From positions 1-64,000 of the forward strand of contig JAXLRT010000009.1 of assembly GCA_046330955.1 (NCBI GenBank): a DNA stretch of 64,000 nt. The letters are read 5' to 3'. Both the position numbers and the translations under genes were made by a program. This document shows positions 1-8,324 of the stretch, one piece after another (the first letter of the stretch is position 1; every line of letters begins with the position of its first letter). Below the pieces are notes generated by a model, which was not told the origin of the DNA, did no database searches, and was given only the letters and a program-made list of their open reading frames with translations. Source of the DNA: JADJPO01 sp046330955. GTDB taxonomy: Bacteria > Actinomycetota > Actinomycetes > Actinomycetales > Kineosporiaceae.

Positions 1-1
1 G

Positions 2-103
2 GACTTCACCACCGTCACGCAGGACCAGGCCGAGGACGCTGTGCAGCTCGCCGTCCTGCTCGTCCGGTGGTTCGCCGACGGCCGCGTGCAGCGCGTGCCC
101 TGA
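2..103 (+). CDS. C-terminal end of an unidentified protein (partial)
   Basis: An open frame entering from the left edge ends at a TGA at 101-103 and gives 33 residues finishing in VRWFADGRVQRVP. Codon use is the strong GC3 bias of the rest of the window, and a perfect terminator-like hairpin follows 18 bases later, which supports a real gene end. The fragment is too short to assign a family. It reads like an amphipathic helical tail. Confidence 0.55.
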   Translation, partial: DFTTVTQDQAEDAVQLAVLLVRWFADGRVQRVP

Positions 104-120
104 CGGGCGCCCGGGCATGA

Positions 121-154
121 CGAAGGGGCGGGGGCCACGGTCCCCGCCCCTTCG
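121..154. terminator. Perfect 13-bp stem terminator-like hairpin
   Basis: CGAAGGGGCGGGG at 121-133 is exactly complementary to CCCCGCCCCTTCG at 142-154, with an 8-base loop. It lies just after the stop of the partial gene at 2-103. There is no clear T-run, as is common for actinobacterial hairpin terminators. It may serve both strands. Confidence 0.65.
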
Positions 155-331
155 CTGCGCCCGCCAGTTCAGGCCCCCGGCGGTAGGCCCTCCCGGGCAC
201 GGTGCCGGTCGGCCGGGTCGGTCGGCGGCCCTCTTCGAGCGCCACCCGGTCCTCTGGCAGCCTCGCCCGGCCCGAGGCCTTCGCCGCGGCGTGCCGGTCG
301 AGGTACTCCTGCACGTCCTCCTGCGTGAACC
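150..331 (-). pseudogene. Truncated excisionase/HTH-type C-terminal fragment
   Basis: Read on the minus strand, the sequence abutting the left end of the IS element gives GTHRFTQEDVQEYLDRH. This resembles the wing region that follows the helix-turn-helix in MerR/excisionase-like (HTH_17) proteins. The upstream half that should hold the HTH is missing because the IS element sits there, and the downstream frame runs on through the hairpin without a convincing stop. I read it as a gene cut by the insertion. The family assignment rests on this short motif only. Confidence 0.35.
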
Positions 332-1497
332 TGTGGGTGCCAGAAACCCTGCCGCCTCTACGCGGCGTGGGAGTACTCGTGCAGGATGCCGCCGAGTCGG
401 TCGTGTCGAACGACGTGCTCGGGCGGGGCGCCTGGCTGCGATGGCAGGGCTCGCAGTGGTGCGGCTTGGCCGAGGAACCGGTGCGGGCGGTGGATGTTGA
501 AGTGATCTTCATACTCACTCAGCGCCCGGCGGGCGTGGCCGCTGTTCAGGATGAGGATCTTGTCGAGCAGTTCCCGGCGGACGCTGCGGACGAACCGTTC
601 GGCGATCGCGTTCGCCCGAGGAGCACGGACCGGGGTCTTGATGACGTCGGCGCCGACCGCCGCGAACACGGCGTCGAAGGTCGGGACGAACTTGGTGTCG
701 CGGTCGCGGATCAAGAACCGGACCCGGGTGCGGGCGGCGTCCAGGTCGGTCATCAGGTTGCGTGCGAGCTGGGTTAGCCACTGCCCGGTCGGATGCGCTG
801 TGACGCCGAGGATCCGAACGCGGCGGGTGGCGTGCTCGACGGTGAAGAACACGTACAGCCTGCGCAGGGCCACCGTGTCGATGTGGAACAGGTCGCAGGC
901 CACGATCCCTTCGGCTTGAGCGGTGAGGAACTGCGACCAGGTCGGCCCCGACCGTCTCGGCGCAGGATCCAGACCGTGAGCTCGCAGGATCGACCAGACC
1001 GTGGACGCGCCCACCCGGTAGCCGAGAGCGCGCAGCTCGCCGTGAATGCGGCGGTAGCCCCAGTCCGGGTTCTCCACCGCCAATCGCTTCACTAAGGCGC
1101 GCACCCCCGCGGGGACCGGCGGTCGTCCGGGACGACTCGAGGTCGTCCAGCGTTGTGCGACCAGGCGGCGGTGCCAGCGCAGGATCGTCGCCGGCGTGAC
1201 GACCATCCCGAGTCGACGGGCGGACGGCAGCCGCATCGCGAGGACGGCAATCACGGTCCGGTCCGTCCACGACAGGCGAGGCCGGCCGACTTGTCGTAAC
1301 AGCACGCCGAGCTGATGCCGGAGGACGAGGATCTCGATGTCCTTGGCCGACTCTGAACGACCCAGCTGGACCAGACCCGCGACGAGATGACGAGCGATCA
1401 GGTACGCGAAGCGCAACCTCATGCCGGTGATCATCCCAGTGAGCGGCAGACGCAAACGCACAGGTCAGCGGCGGTGTACGAGTTTCTGACACCCACA
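332..1497 (-). mobile_element. Complete IS element with 16-bp terminal inverted repeats and one rve-type transposase
   Basis: Left end TGTGGGTGCCAGAAAC (332-347) and right end, read inward, TGTGGGTGTCAGAAAC (1482-1497) match at 15 of 16 positions and bracket a single transposase gene whose stop is 11 bases inside the left repeat. Total length is 1166 bp. No target-site duplication is visible in the immediate flanks (gaacc on the left, cgtcc on the right). On the right side it has replaced or interrupted an IS1634-type transposase, and on the left an HTH-type gene, so it may have landed in already rearranged DNA. Confidence 0.8.
358..1422 (-). CDS. DDE (rve-fold) transposase of the IS element
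   Basis: About 354 residues. An N-terminal HTH region (residues ~20-110) is followed by the rve/integrase catalytic core with the acidic triad: ACDLFHID, IRDRDTKF and ANAIAERFV, giving D-35-E spacing counted from the first D of RDRD. The C-terminus has the usual H-RPH-R-L motif (HFNIHRPHRFLGQ). It belongs to the integrase-core transposases common in actinobacteria (IS3/IS481-like); I cannot fix the exact IS family by eye. An in-frame start at 1461 is possible; 1422 (MRLRFAYLIARHL) matches the usual beginning. All catalytic residues are present, so it looks functional. Confidence 0.85.
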   Translation of the reverse strand: MRLRFAYLIARHLVAGLVQLGRSESAKDIEILVLRHQLGVLLRQVGRPRLSWTDRTVIAVLAMRLPSARRLGMVVTPATILRWHRRLVAQRWTTSSRPGRPPVPAGVRALVKRLAVENPDWGYRRIHGELRALGYRVGASTVWSILRAHGLDPAPRRSGPTWSQFLTAQAEGIVACDLFHIDTVALRRLYVFFTVEHATRRVRILGVTAHPTGQWLTQLARNLMTDLDAARTRVRFLIRDRDTKFVPTFDAVFAAVGADVIKTPVRAPRANAIAERFVRSVRRELLDKILILNSGHARRALSEYEDHFNIHRPHRFLGQAAPLRALPSQPGAPPEHVVRHDRLGGILHEYSHAA

Positions 1498-1783
1498 CGT
1501 CCAGCAGATGTCCCATCCGCGAACTGGTGATCGGCAACGGCCCACCCCGGCCACCACCCTGACCGTCCAGGCCATCCAGGCCATCCAGGCCCAGGTCGAG
1601 CTCACCCTGCCCCGCGGCCAGCTGCTGCCAGGCCGCGGCCTTGAGCACCTCGAGCTCGGCGTCGGTGTGCGCCGACCCGATATGGGTGATCTCCCGCGAA
1701 CCCCTCCGGGAGCCGTGCACGATCTGCACCACCCGGGCGCCTGAGGCCGTCTTCACCGTCCGCACATACGGAGACACCCGCAC
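1498..1783 (-). pseudogene. 5' fragment of an IS1634-family transposase
   Basis: From a GTG at 1783 the frame gives MRVSPYVRTVKTASGARVVQ and ends near PITSSRMGHLLD, the typical N-terminal region of IS1634-family transposases. At position 1497 the sequence switches abruptly to the right end of the rve-type IS, so the catalytic domain is gone. An in-frame 9-bp repeat encodes a GLDGLDGLDG tract. The gene is a remnant left when the other IS inserted or when a recombination joined the two. Confidence 0.7.
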
Positions 1784-1831
1784 AGGCTACGAAAGACCCA
1801 CCCCCGACCAGAGCGGGTTAGTGCACACCAA

Positions 1832-1961
1832 AACCATGATCAATCAGCGTTGCCCCAGGTCACGGCCACGCGTCAGTCCATGATCATTAATCATGAGCCA
1901 AGTCGGGCCCCGCCCACAGAAACCATGATCACCAGGCCCGGGGCACCGCCGATCATGAACC
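1832..1961. repeat. Cluster of CCATGATCA motifs beside IS1634 remnant
   Basis: The 9-mer CCATGATCA occurs at 1834-1842, 1878-1886 and 1923-1931, with related inverted copies AATCATGAGCC at 1889-1899 and GATCATGAACC at 1951-1961. The cluster lies just upstream of the truncated IS1634-type gene and downstream of the membrane-protein gene. It may be the outer end of the IS1634-like element with transposase-binding repeats, or nested end sequences of related elements. No gene is seen between 1784 and 1996. Confidence 0.5.
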
Positions 1962-1996
1962 AATCAACCGCCGTGAAGGATCGAGGCCTACCGCTG

Positions 1997-2827
1997 CTAT
2001 GACTTGTCCGTGGGGCTATCCGGCGCGTTGGAAGCCTTCGCGGGGCCGGTCGGCCGTTGCGCTCGTGACTGGGCTGCCTGGGACGCAGCGGGGGTACCCG
2101 AGGAATCGGTCCTGCCCTTCGCCGGGGCTTGCCGTGTCCGTGACGTTGGGGTGGCAGGCCCCCAGCCATCAAGGTATAGACCCAAGACGTAAAGGTTCTC
2201 CAGGGTGTGAATCCTGCCGATGGCGGCCACAGATGCGCGCCAAAGAAACAAATCAAGCATGATGAGGAGAGCCAGCGCAAGCACCGCCAGCGGCAGGCCC
2301 TTATCAGACCGCAGAACGACGAATAGAACAACTGGAGTGAATAGAACTGAATCGAGGAGCAAATTCGAGTTGAACTGGAAGTTCGCTACGAGATCCGCTC
2401 TCTTCGAGAGTGCCTCCGGGCGTGCCTTCACCCAGAAGATGGCGGATATCACGTCGGCCCTGGATTCGTCAATTGCGTCTCTGGACGTACCCCTGATGGG
2501 TGGCGCTAGCGTGGCCGAACGTTCGAGTGCCCGCACAACTTCGTCCGGGAGAACCATGGATGCCCGCCGCTCGGCGAAAGCCTTCCAGAACAGCCGCCTA
2601 TCTAGGAGTTGGAAGGCCAGTCGATCAACGCCCGTCCCGGCGACGAATCCACTCACCAAGAGAATGAACGGGGTCCAACTCCCGGCGGAAGACCCCGCCA
2701 GCCACTTGAGGAGATCCACAGATGTGAATAGCCACCAGATGACATCCGCCCATGCCAGGAAGATCAACCCAACTATGAAATCTAGAATGGCGCGGTTAAA
2801 CAGTGAGGAAACCAGGCCGTCACTCAT
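1997..2827 (-). CDS. Hypothetical membrane protein, last gene of lower-GC operon
   Basis: 276 residues, not recognised. The N-terminal half has hydrophobic segments at about 8-40 and 50-68. After a soluble stretch (~75-145, with SRADVISAIFWVKARPEALS), two more segments lie at about 153-170 and 178-195. The last ~50 residues are polar and disordered-looking (Ala/Pro/Ser/Thr). A strong GGGAGG lies upstream of the ATG at 2827, which overlaps the stop of the DUF364-like gene by 8 bases, so the two are translationally coupled. Its role is probably tied to the two enzymes upstream (export, anchoring or immunity), but nothing in the sequence decides between these. Confidence 0.7.
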   Translation of the reverse strand: MSDGLVSSLFNRAILDFIVGLIFLAWADVIWWLFTSVDLLKWLAGSSAGSWTPFILLVSGFVAGTGVDRLAFQLLDRRLFWKAFAERRASMVLPDEVVRALERSATLAPPIRGTSRDAIDESRADVISAIFWVKARPEALSKRADLVANFQFNSNLLLDSVLFTPVVLFVVLRSDKGLPLAVLALALLIMLDLFLWRASVAAIGRIHTLENLYVLGLYLDGWGPATPTSRTRQAPAKGRTDSSGTPAASQAAQSRAQRPTGPAKASNAPDSPTDKS

Positions 2828-3722
2828 GTGGGCTGTTCACCTCCCAAAGCGCGGTAGGCATGTCCAGCGTCCCCTTGCCCCAGGCGCCCCTCTTCCAGGC
2901 TCTGCCGGCGAAGACTTGAAATGGCGTTCTACCTGCCAGGAAGTAGTTAGGAAACGGTTCTGAAATTACAGCGAGTTGGGACCATGTCGACGCTAGGATT
3001 GGTGCAATGTTCGCTAGAGACTGACAGTAGAATACGAGTGGTTTGTTGCTTGATTTAGTCTGCTCAAGCAACCCCAATCCAGACCCATTCACAAGTGTCA
3101 TGCCGGTGGCAACTACAACGTCGGCCTCGGGAAAGGTTGTCGCGTACGCATTTGAGTTGCCGACGGAGACACCAATATCATAGCAATCTACCCCACGCCA
3201 TTGGGGGTCCATATCGAAGGCCATCACTTGATGGCCAGCGACGCGCAACGCTTTGACGATCGAAGGCACCGCGCCAAGTAGAAGGACCCTTTTAGACGGG
3301 CCAAGTCTCGTGACGAGTGACAGGATTAGGCGAGCGCGGAAGGTTGCCTTTTCGTCCGATGAACCATTGACCGTCGTTGTGTAGATCGGCAGAGAATAGT
3401 GGCGCGGAGCGCAAGAGTCGAGGACGGTCAATGCAAGTTCGTCGGAGACTCCGCGCGGTTTGCGGGCGTCCTGACCGAGCGCGAGGCGAAGGTCCTCTGC
3501 AGCTAGAACCCTAGAGATGGTCGCGTATCCCGAGCCTAGAGATGAAACCAGCACGGCATGATCTTCGAATACCACGGCACTATCCCTAGGCAGCGCGTGC
3601 AGGTCGAACTGCAGCACTGTGTGTACGCGGTACTGATCATCCGAACCATGGCACAGAGCGGCCAGCTCTGACTCAAAGAAGCGGATGAGCTCCTTTCTTG
3701 GGCCTAGACCTGGCGTAATCAT
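2820..3722 (-). CDS. DUF364-like Rossmann-fold protein
   Basis: 300 residues. Residues ~140-270 look like the DUF364 (putative heavy-metal chelation) Rossmann fold: a glycine-bearing strand turn KRVLLLGAVPSIVKALRVAG, then DVVVATGMTLVNGSGLGLLE and a late strand PLVFYCQSLANIAPIL. The N-terminal half (DUF4213-like position) has HTVLQFDLHALPRDSAVV. Family members are proposed to bind metals or small ligands in the cytoplasm; no catalytic role is established here. It sits between an aminotransferase-like gene (46-bp gap) and a membrane protein (overlap), in DNA clearly less GC-rich than the chromosome. The fold call is by motif recognition. Confidence 0.6.
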   Translation of the reverse strand: MITPGLGPRKELIRFFESELAALCHGSDDQYRVHTVLQFDLHALPRDSAVVFEDHAVLVSSLGSGYATISRVLAAEDLRLALGQDARKPRGVSDELALTVLDSCAPRHYSLPIYTTTVNGSSDEKATFRARLILSLVTRLGPSKRVLLLGAVPSIVKALRVAGHQVMAFDMDPQWRGVDCYDIGVSVGNSNAYATTFPEADVVVATGMTLVNGSGLGLLEQTKSSNKPLVFYCQSLANIAPILASTWSQLAVISEPFPNYFLAGRTPFQVFAGRAWKRGAWGKGTLDMPTALWEVNSPHE

Positions 3723-3768
3723 GGCTGGGAGCTAACATCGTAAGTCTCACTCAAGCGCATCAGCAAGT

Positions 3769-4875
3769 CTATCCCCGCAGTGAACTCGTCCTCATCGCGC
3801 AAGAGCGCAACACGGAGGAATGTCCTGCCGTTGCCGGGTTCGCCCAATAGAACTGCGATCCTGGCAAGAGACTGAGGCCATTCTCAAGGCAGTAGCGGAC
3901 GAAGTTGTCCGAGTTCCAGTTCGTCGGAGTCTTGAGCCAAGCGACACTGGTATTGGCATCCGTAAGGAAAAGAGAGCCATCAGAATGAGCCAGGCTGGCC
4001 GCAAGGTAATCGCGGTTCCGCCTAGCAATCCCCGTGGCGGCGACACCTTCGGAAGGACCCGGCTCTTTCTCCATAAATGCACAGAGTATCTGCAGAGTAA
4101 AGGGCGGAACGTTCAGCAGTAGTTCTTCGGTTGCCTCTACCGCCAGCTCGCGAAGCGAGGATGTTGCTGAAAGCAAGCCAATTTTCAGGTCAGCGGGAGG
4201 CCAAGTCTTCCCAGTATCCTCGAGGATCAACGCCGTTGTGCCGTATTCGGAAATTACAGCGTACTGGTCCCAATGAATTAGAGTCGAGAAGAATCGAAAG
4301 CTCAGGTCTAATACCAAGATACATCCAGTTGAGGCACAAGCTTGGACAACATCCCTGAATCGCTCGAAGGAGAGCGCATCTCCCGTGGGGTTATTGGGGA
4401 GCACAAGGAACAACACTGGAAATTCAGAGGTGACCCGCGCAAGGTACTCATCGTCCGTGGCGAGTCGATTCAAGCATATTGGTGATGGAACAATTCCGCT
4501 TCGCCGCAGTAGGGCTGGGATGTTGTCAAATGTTGGCTCCACCAAAGCTGCACGAACAATTCGGCGCGCCGAGAGAACTTTCGCCGTTACATCGATTGCA
4601 GAAGATGATGAGTAGTTGAGTAGCGGGCTGGGATCCACTGCAGAATGCGATGACTGGCCCGATAGTCTGAAGAATTCGGTGACGAACCGATGCTCCCAAA
4701 GCTCCTGCTCGCCTCTGGCTGAGCAACGAAGCAGTTCGGGAGACCTGGAAATTGCATCTCGTTGAAGGGGGGTGAAGTCGTACCGGGCGTGTCCATCTGC
4801 CAAGTTGAGCTGCCTTGATAACCCGGCTCGTTCCCAGCCGGTAAGTGAGCCGTCGTAAGCCTCGCTCCTAGTCAT
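3769..4875 (-). CDS. PLP-dependent aminotransferase-like enzyme (fold type I, class I/II)
   Basis: About 368 residues from the ATG at 4875 (MTRSEAYDGSLTGWERAGLS). An in-frame start at 5001 would add 42 residues translated from IS-derived DNA and is less likely. Class I/II features: LPNNPTGDALS with the cofactor-contacting NPTG, an aspartate strand ILVLDLSFRFF, and LEDTGKTWPPADLKIGLLSA, where the lysine of TGKTW is the probable Schiff-base residue. The C-terminal arginine region is less typical, so substrate and reaction (transamination or another PLP chemistry) are open. It is the first gene of a minus-strand trio with the DUF364-like and membrane proteins. Codon use and GC are lower than in neighbours, which suggests horizontal gain. 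Confidence 0.65.
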   Translation of the reverse strand: MTRSEAYDGSLTGWERAGLSRQLNLADGHARYDFTPLQRDAISRSPELLRCSARGEQELWEHRFVTEFFRLSGQSSHSAVDPSPLLNYSSSSAIDVTAKVLSARRIVRAALVEPTFDNIPALLRRSGIVPSPICLNRLATDDEYLARVTSEFPVLFLVLPNNPTGDALSFERFRDVVQACASTGCILVLDLSFRFFSTLIHWDQYAVISEYGTTALILEDTGKTWPPADLKIGLLSATSSLRELAVEATEELLLNVPPFTLQILCAFMEKEPGPSEGVAATGIARRNRDYLAASLAHSDGSLFLTDANTSVAWLKTPTNWNSDNFVRYCLENGLSLLPGSQFYWANPATAGHSSVLRSCAMRTSSLRG

Positions 4876-4884
4876 GATGCCATC

Positions 4885-5028
4885 ATGTCGCTCCGCACCT
4901 GTTCCCGTGGTGTGCATCGTCAAGCCGGAGCGGTCAACATCGCCGCCGCTACCCGGGCCGTCGCCCTCAACCACGACAAGATGATCAAGCTCTTGGATCA
5001 CAGACCGATCACGAACATCCCAGCCTGA
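4885..5028 (+). pseudogene. C-terminal remnant of an ISAs1-like transposase
   Basis: A plus-strand frame ending at TGA 5026-5028 reads ...RQAGAVNIAAATRAVALNHDK then MIKLLDHRPITNIPA. This resembles the last residues of ISAs1-type transposases (L.GATNIAAA.R......P..LLG). Only about 40 codons remain. It overlaps, on the opposite strand, the upstream region of the aminotransferase-like gene, so the operon sits immediately beside a dead IS end. From 5029 to 5297 I see no gene. Confidence 0.4.
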
Positions 5029-5297
5029 TCAAGAACGAACGAGCCCTGGGGTGGCGCCTCGGCCGCCGCGACGGCACGGATCAGGCACGCCCGCCAGCAA
5101 CCCGAGCAGGTCCGCGGCCTCAGCCGCGTCGATCATCACCGGACGCGGCGGGGTCGGCCAGGATACAGAGACAGTGCACGGTCCCTTCGGCAGATCAACG
5201 GCTTCGACAACCGCGATCTTCGGAGGCTGTGCCCTCCCTCATGCGGACCCTGCCCGGGATCAGGCCAGCCTCGGACACAAAGCACGACAAACGCGAA

Positions 5298-6161
5298 TCA
5301 CCCCAACAGTCCAATGTGACGGTTAAGATCCGGAGGTGCATGTTCCTTGAACGCGAGACGCTCGCTGTCGTAGATCTTCCGGCTGCGCGTCAGGAGATCG
5401 CGGACCATGAGCACCGCGCCGTAGAAGTTTTCTTCGTTGATGGTGAGTTCCACCACGGCGTTCTTCGGGTCGTGTGGGACATCTGCGACGATGCGCGGCC
5501 GCAAGAAGCGCAGCCCGGCGTAGTCGCGGCCGTGGGCTACACCGGACAGCGATTTCCATTGCAGGTGCGGGGTGAGTCCGGTGTAGCCGCCCTCGCTGCC
5601 GACGGCTTGAAAGATGGAACGCCACCAGGCCCCGCGAACGTCCTTGGGTCCGAAGCCCAGACTCGCTGCGCGGACGAGCACCGCGTCCCGCCGTTCAGTC
5701 AGGCGAACTATGTCGGCTTCCAGACCGGTGACCATCTGCGGGTCGTAGCCCTCCGCGAGTTCGTCGTGCATCGTTTCGAAGAAATGCACCTCGTCCTTGA
5801 AGTTCTGGAAAGACCAACACATCACCCGACGACAGCGCTCAGTCTCGTCATCGGTGCCAAGCAACCACAGTGCGACGGCGGCGTTCTCCAACGCCGCGCG
5901 GGCCATCGTCATGCACGCACAGGCATGCGCGTTGCCCGACTTAAAGAGCAAGTTGTGCAGTGCGCCGAGATGGTCCCAAGCCCGAGTGTAGGCACCGCTG
6001 ACAGCGTTGGTGAGCAGGTACGGATGTCCCAGACGGTTGTTGACGGCTGCCAGCAAGCTAGCAGGCTGGACCTCGGACGGAACCCGCGCCAGGTTGGACA
6101 CCGCTGGCTCAAGGACCAGCCGCAACTTTGCCAGTACCTCCAAGTCGAACGCTTCGCTCAT
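5298..6161 (-). CDS. Hypothetical protein, 287 aa
   Basis: Not recognised. The sequence is soluble and mostly helical, with conserved-looking stretches NAHACACMTMARAALENAAVA followed by a WLL segment, and WKSLSGVAHGRDYAG near residue 205-220. The arrangement of an early A-R-x-x-L-E-x-A helix and a later S-G-x-x-H-G motif is reminiscent of DUF5677-like families found near mobile elements, but I cannot confirm that. The start ATG at 6161 is the first in frame; the reading frame has high GC3 and no breaks. It stands alone between IS debris and the mobile element. Confidence 0.6.
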   Translation of the reverse strand: MSEAFDLEVLAKLRLVLEPAVSNLARVPSEVQPASLLAAVNNRLGHPYLLTNAVSGAYTRAWDHLGALHNLLFKSGNAHACACMTMARAALENAAVALWLLGTDDETERCRRVMCWSFQNFKDEVHFFETMHDELAEGYDPQMVTGLEADIVRLTERRDAVLVRAASLGFGPKDVRGAWWRSIFQAVGSEGGYTGLTPHLQWKSLSGVAHGRDYAGLRFLRPRIVADVPHDPKNAVVELTINEENFYGAVLMVRDLLTRSRKIYDSERLAFKEHAPPDLNRHIGLLG

Positions 6162-6539
6162 GAAGATCGAGTCTGCCCGAGCCCGTGTCGGGGCTGCTCC
6201 TCATTTCCGGCAACCCGTAGCCGATCATTCCGGGTCTTCATGTTCGCTATCGATTCTCGTTCGGCCCGCGCGCGGCTGCCCGTATGGCTGGCTGGGTGAC
6301 GCGCGGGGCCGATCACCTGGGTCTGTCGGCTCACCTTCCGGTACCACGGCCGCCCTCACGGTCAACCCCCGCGTCGCCTGGGTGGGATGGTCGGGGAAGG
6401 TGCTCACCGCACCTGCGCGGGGCTGGGTGCTCTGTTCGGGGGTTGACCGCGAGCCTCCGCGACCGCGGTACCTGCCGCTCACGGCGGAGAGGGCCAACAC
6501 CCTTCCCCTCCGCCTCAGCCCCACCGAGCGGAGGACCCC
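6162..6539. other. Intergenic region without a supported gene
   Basis: 378 bases between the 287-aa gene (leftwards) and the decayed SprT-like gene (rightwards). Frames here are short or have shadow-like composition. A possible promoter for the rightward gene is TTGACC at about 6452 with CGGTAC 17 bases later, which is weak. The left boundary of the mobile element may lie here, but I found no repeat matching the region after the integrase. Confidence 0.4.
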
Positions 6540-7255
6540 ATGACCACCATCAACGAGAACCAGACCACTGAGCAGACCAGGCCGTCGCTGTCCTCACTGA
6601 TCGTGGCCGCCCTGGAGGCGACCTGGGCCGCGATCCAGGCCCGCCACCCCGAGATCCCCGGCGTCGTCCTGGGTGCTGGCCTCGAGCGATGTCGGGATGC
6701 CCGCGATGCTCTGCCCAGGGCACTTCGCCGCGATGCGCTGGCACCACCTGCCCCGGCGCCGGACAGCGGCTCCCGGAGGTGTTCGTCGGAGGCGAAGGCC
6801 TGGCAGGTGGTCAGGTAATATCGCGGGGACGCTGTTGCAGGCCACCGCCCTGGCCACGTCCGCGGCGTCCAGGACTGCTCACGCCAAGGTCGATATCACA
6901 ACAGACGGTTCCAGGTGCTGGCCGGCGTGAGCTGGGGTTGGAGGTCGGCCAGGTCGGCTTGTCGGCTGGTCCGACACCCACGTCCCAGCCGCCACGGTGG
7001 CCGACTATATCGCCAGCTCGACACTTGGGCTCCGCGCTGGTCCTGCGCGGTGCGCGAGGAGGGGCAGCCCCGAGACCGCCGGCGCCACGGGTGGCGGCGA
7101 CAGCGACGACGAGCAGGACGACGCCGACGCAGCGCCCGCGCGGGCCGCCGAGCGTGGCGCACTGTTCCTGCCCGCGGCGCCTCACCGTCGCCCGCGCCGT
7201 CCTGGCCTCGGCCCCATCACCTGCGGCGTGTGCGGGGCTTCACCTACGAGGATGA
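6540..7255 (+). pseudogene. Decayed SprT-like putative zinc metallopeptidase
   Basis: The first 44 codons are intact (MTTINENQTTEQTRPSLSSL, then ATWAAIQARHPEIPGVVL), as in actinobacterial proteins with a SprT-like domain carried on mobile elements. After that the protein is scattered over all three frames: GHFAAMRWHHLPR, RLPEVFVGGEGLAGG, AGTLLQATALATSAA, EELGLEVGQVGLS-like, VARAVLASAP. The position expected to carry LLHEAAH reads LLQATAL, so the zinc site is lost as well. At least three frameshifts are required. Start is fixed by the ATG at 6540 after GCGGAGGACCCC. Confidence 0.7.
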
Positions 7256-7279
7256 CGCACCCGGTTCGTCGTTCGCCGA

Positions 7280-7297
7280 TTGACAGCGTCATGTCAA
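7280..7297. promoter_or_regulatory. Palindrome TTGACA-N6-TGTCAA, copy 1
   Basis: TTGACA gcgtca TGTCAA lies between the SprT-like and XRE-type pseudogenes. The same 6-6-6 palindrome recurs at 14559 and 23296 inside this element and nowhere else that I saw in the window. It is probably the binding site of an element-encoded regulator; each half also equals a sigma-70 -35 box. Confidence 0.55.
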
Positions 7298-7435
7298 CCA
7301 GGACGGCCACGTCGACTTGCTGAAGGTGTTCGGCGCCGGCGTGGCCAGGGCGAGGTCGGAACGCCGGACCGAAGATGGACGCCCCCGGACACCAGCTCTA
7401 GCATCGCGCATAGACACGAAACGTCGAGCAGAGAG

Positions 7436-8324
7436 TTGGAGTCCTTGGCCGGCGATGAGCAACGCCTCGCCGCTCGGCGCCAGCTCGGCGCCGAGCTGCG
7501 CAGCCTGCGCGAGGCCCGAACCCTCACCGGGCAGCAGCTCGCCGATCGGCTGGACTGGTCGCAAGCCAAGGTCAGCCGCATCGAGGGCGCCCGGACCCGC
7601 ACCGAGGTCACCGACATCGCAGCCATGCTTGACGCTCTCGAGGTCACAGCGGGGGAGCGGGGCCGGTTGCTCGAGGTCGCCGAGACGGCCGCCGGCCCGG
7701 CGTCCACGTGGCGCAACTCGACCCGCGTGGGACTCACGCGGCGGCAGCAGGACTTCATCGGCTTTCCGAGGCGGCCGCCGTCGGATCGAGCACTACCAGC
7801 CGGGTGCTCCTGCCAGGCGGCTCGCCCAGGTCCGCCATTGCTGCCCGGCGCGCCGATCAGTTCGCCGGCACCAAGGATGTCGACCGGGCGCTCCAGGCTC
7901 GACTCGCTCGTGGCGCCATGCTGGCGGGTGCGAACGCCCCGGTGCGAGATCATCTTGCTGGGAACAGTAGTGCTGCGCTGGCGGCCGTTCGAGACCTCGG
8001 TGATGCTCGGCCAATGCGCGCTCTGGGGCGGCCGCGTCGCGCAATGTCCGCTGTGCGAATCATCGGCCCAGTCCCCAGCCCGTGAGCAGCCGGTTTTACG
8101 TCCAGCATCCCTTCGTCATCTACGACTTCGGGGACGAGGCTCGGCGAGAACTGCTGGTCGAGACCACCACGTGGAAATCTACGCCCACAGCAGGCCAGCG
8201 GCGTCCGGGCTATCCTGGAATTGATTCGGCGCTGCAGCGTTCGGCCTTGTCCGCGACCGACTCCTTGCGGTTGGTTCGTTCTGTGGCCCACGAGTTCGAG
8301 ACGAATCCTCGGGAGGAACCGTGA
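7436..8324 (+). pseudogene. Decayed XRE-family regulator (DUF5753-type)
   Basis: The N-terminal helix-turn-helix is clean: LGAELRSLREARTLTGQQLA followed by DRLDWSQAKVSRIEGARTR. Downstream the family's ligand-type domain is spread over several frames: RIEHYQPG, then DVDRALQARLARGAMLAG, then VETTT, HVEIYAHSRPAASG and finally IDSALQRSALSATDSLRLVR up to a TGA at 8322-8324. At least four frameshifts are needed. The stop overlaps the GTG of the DUF397 gene by four bases, the standard XRE-DUF397 arrangement in actinobacteria. The exact start is unclear (TTG or GTG near 7436). Confidence 0.7.

Noticed and set aside
6162..6539. Small rightward frames before the SprT-like gene
   Set aside because: Translations are Arg/Pro/Ser-rich shadows without ribosome sites or recognisable motifs.
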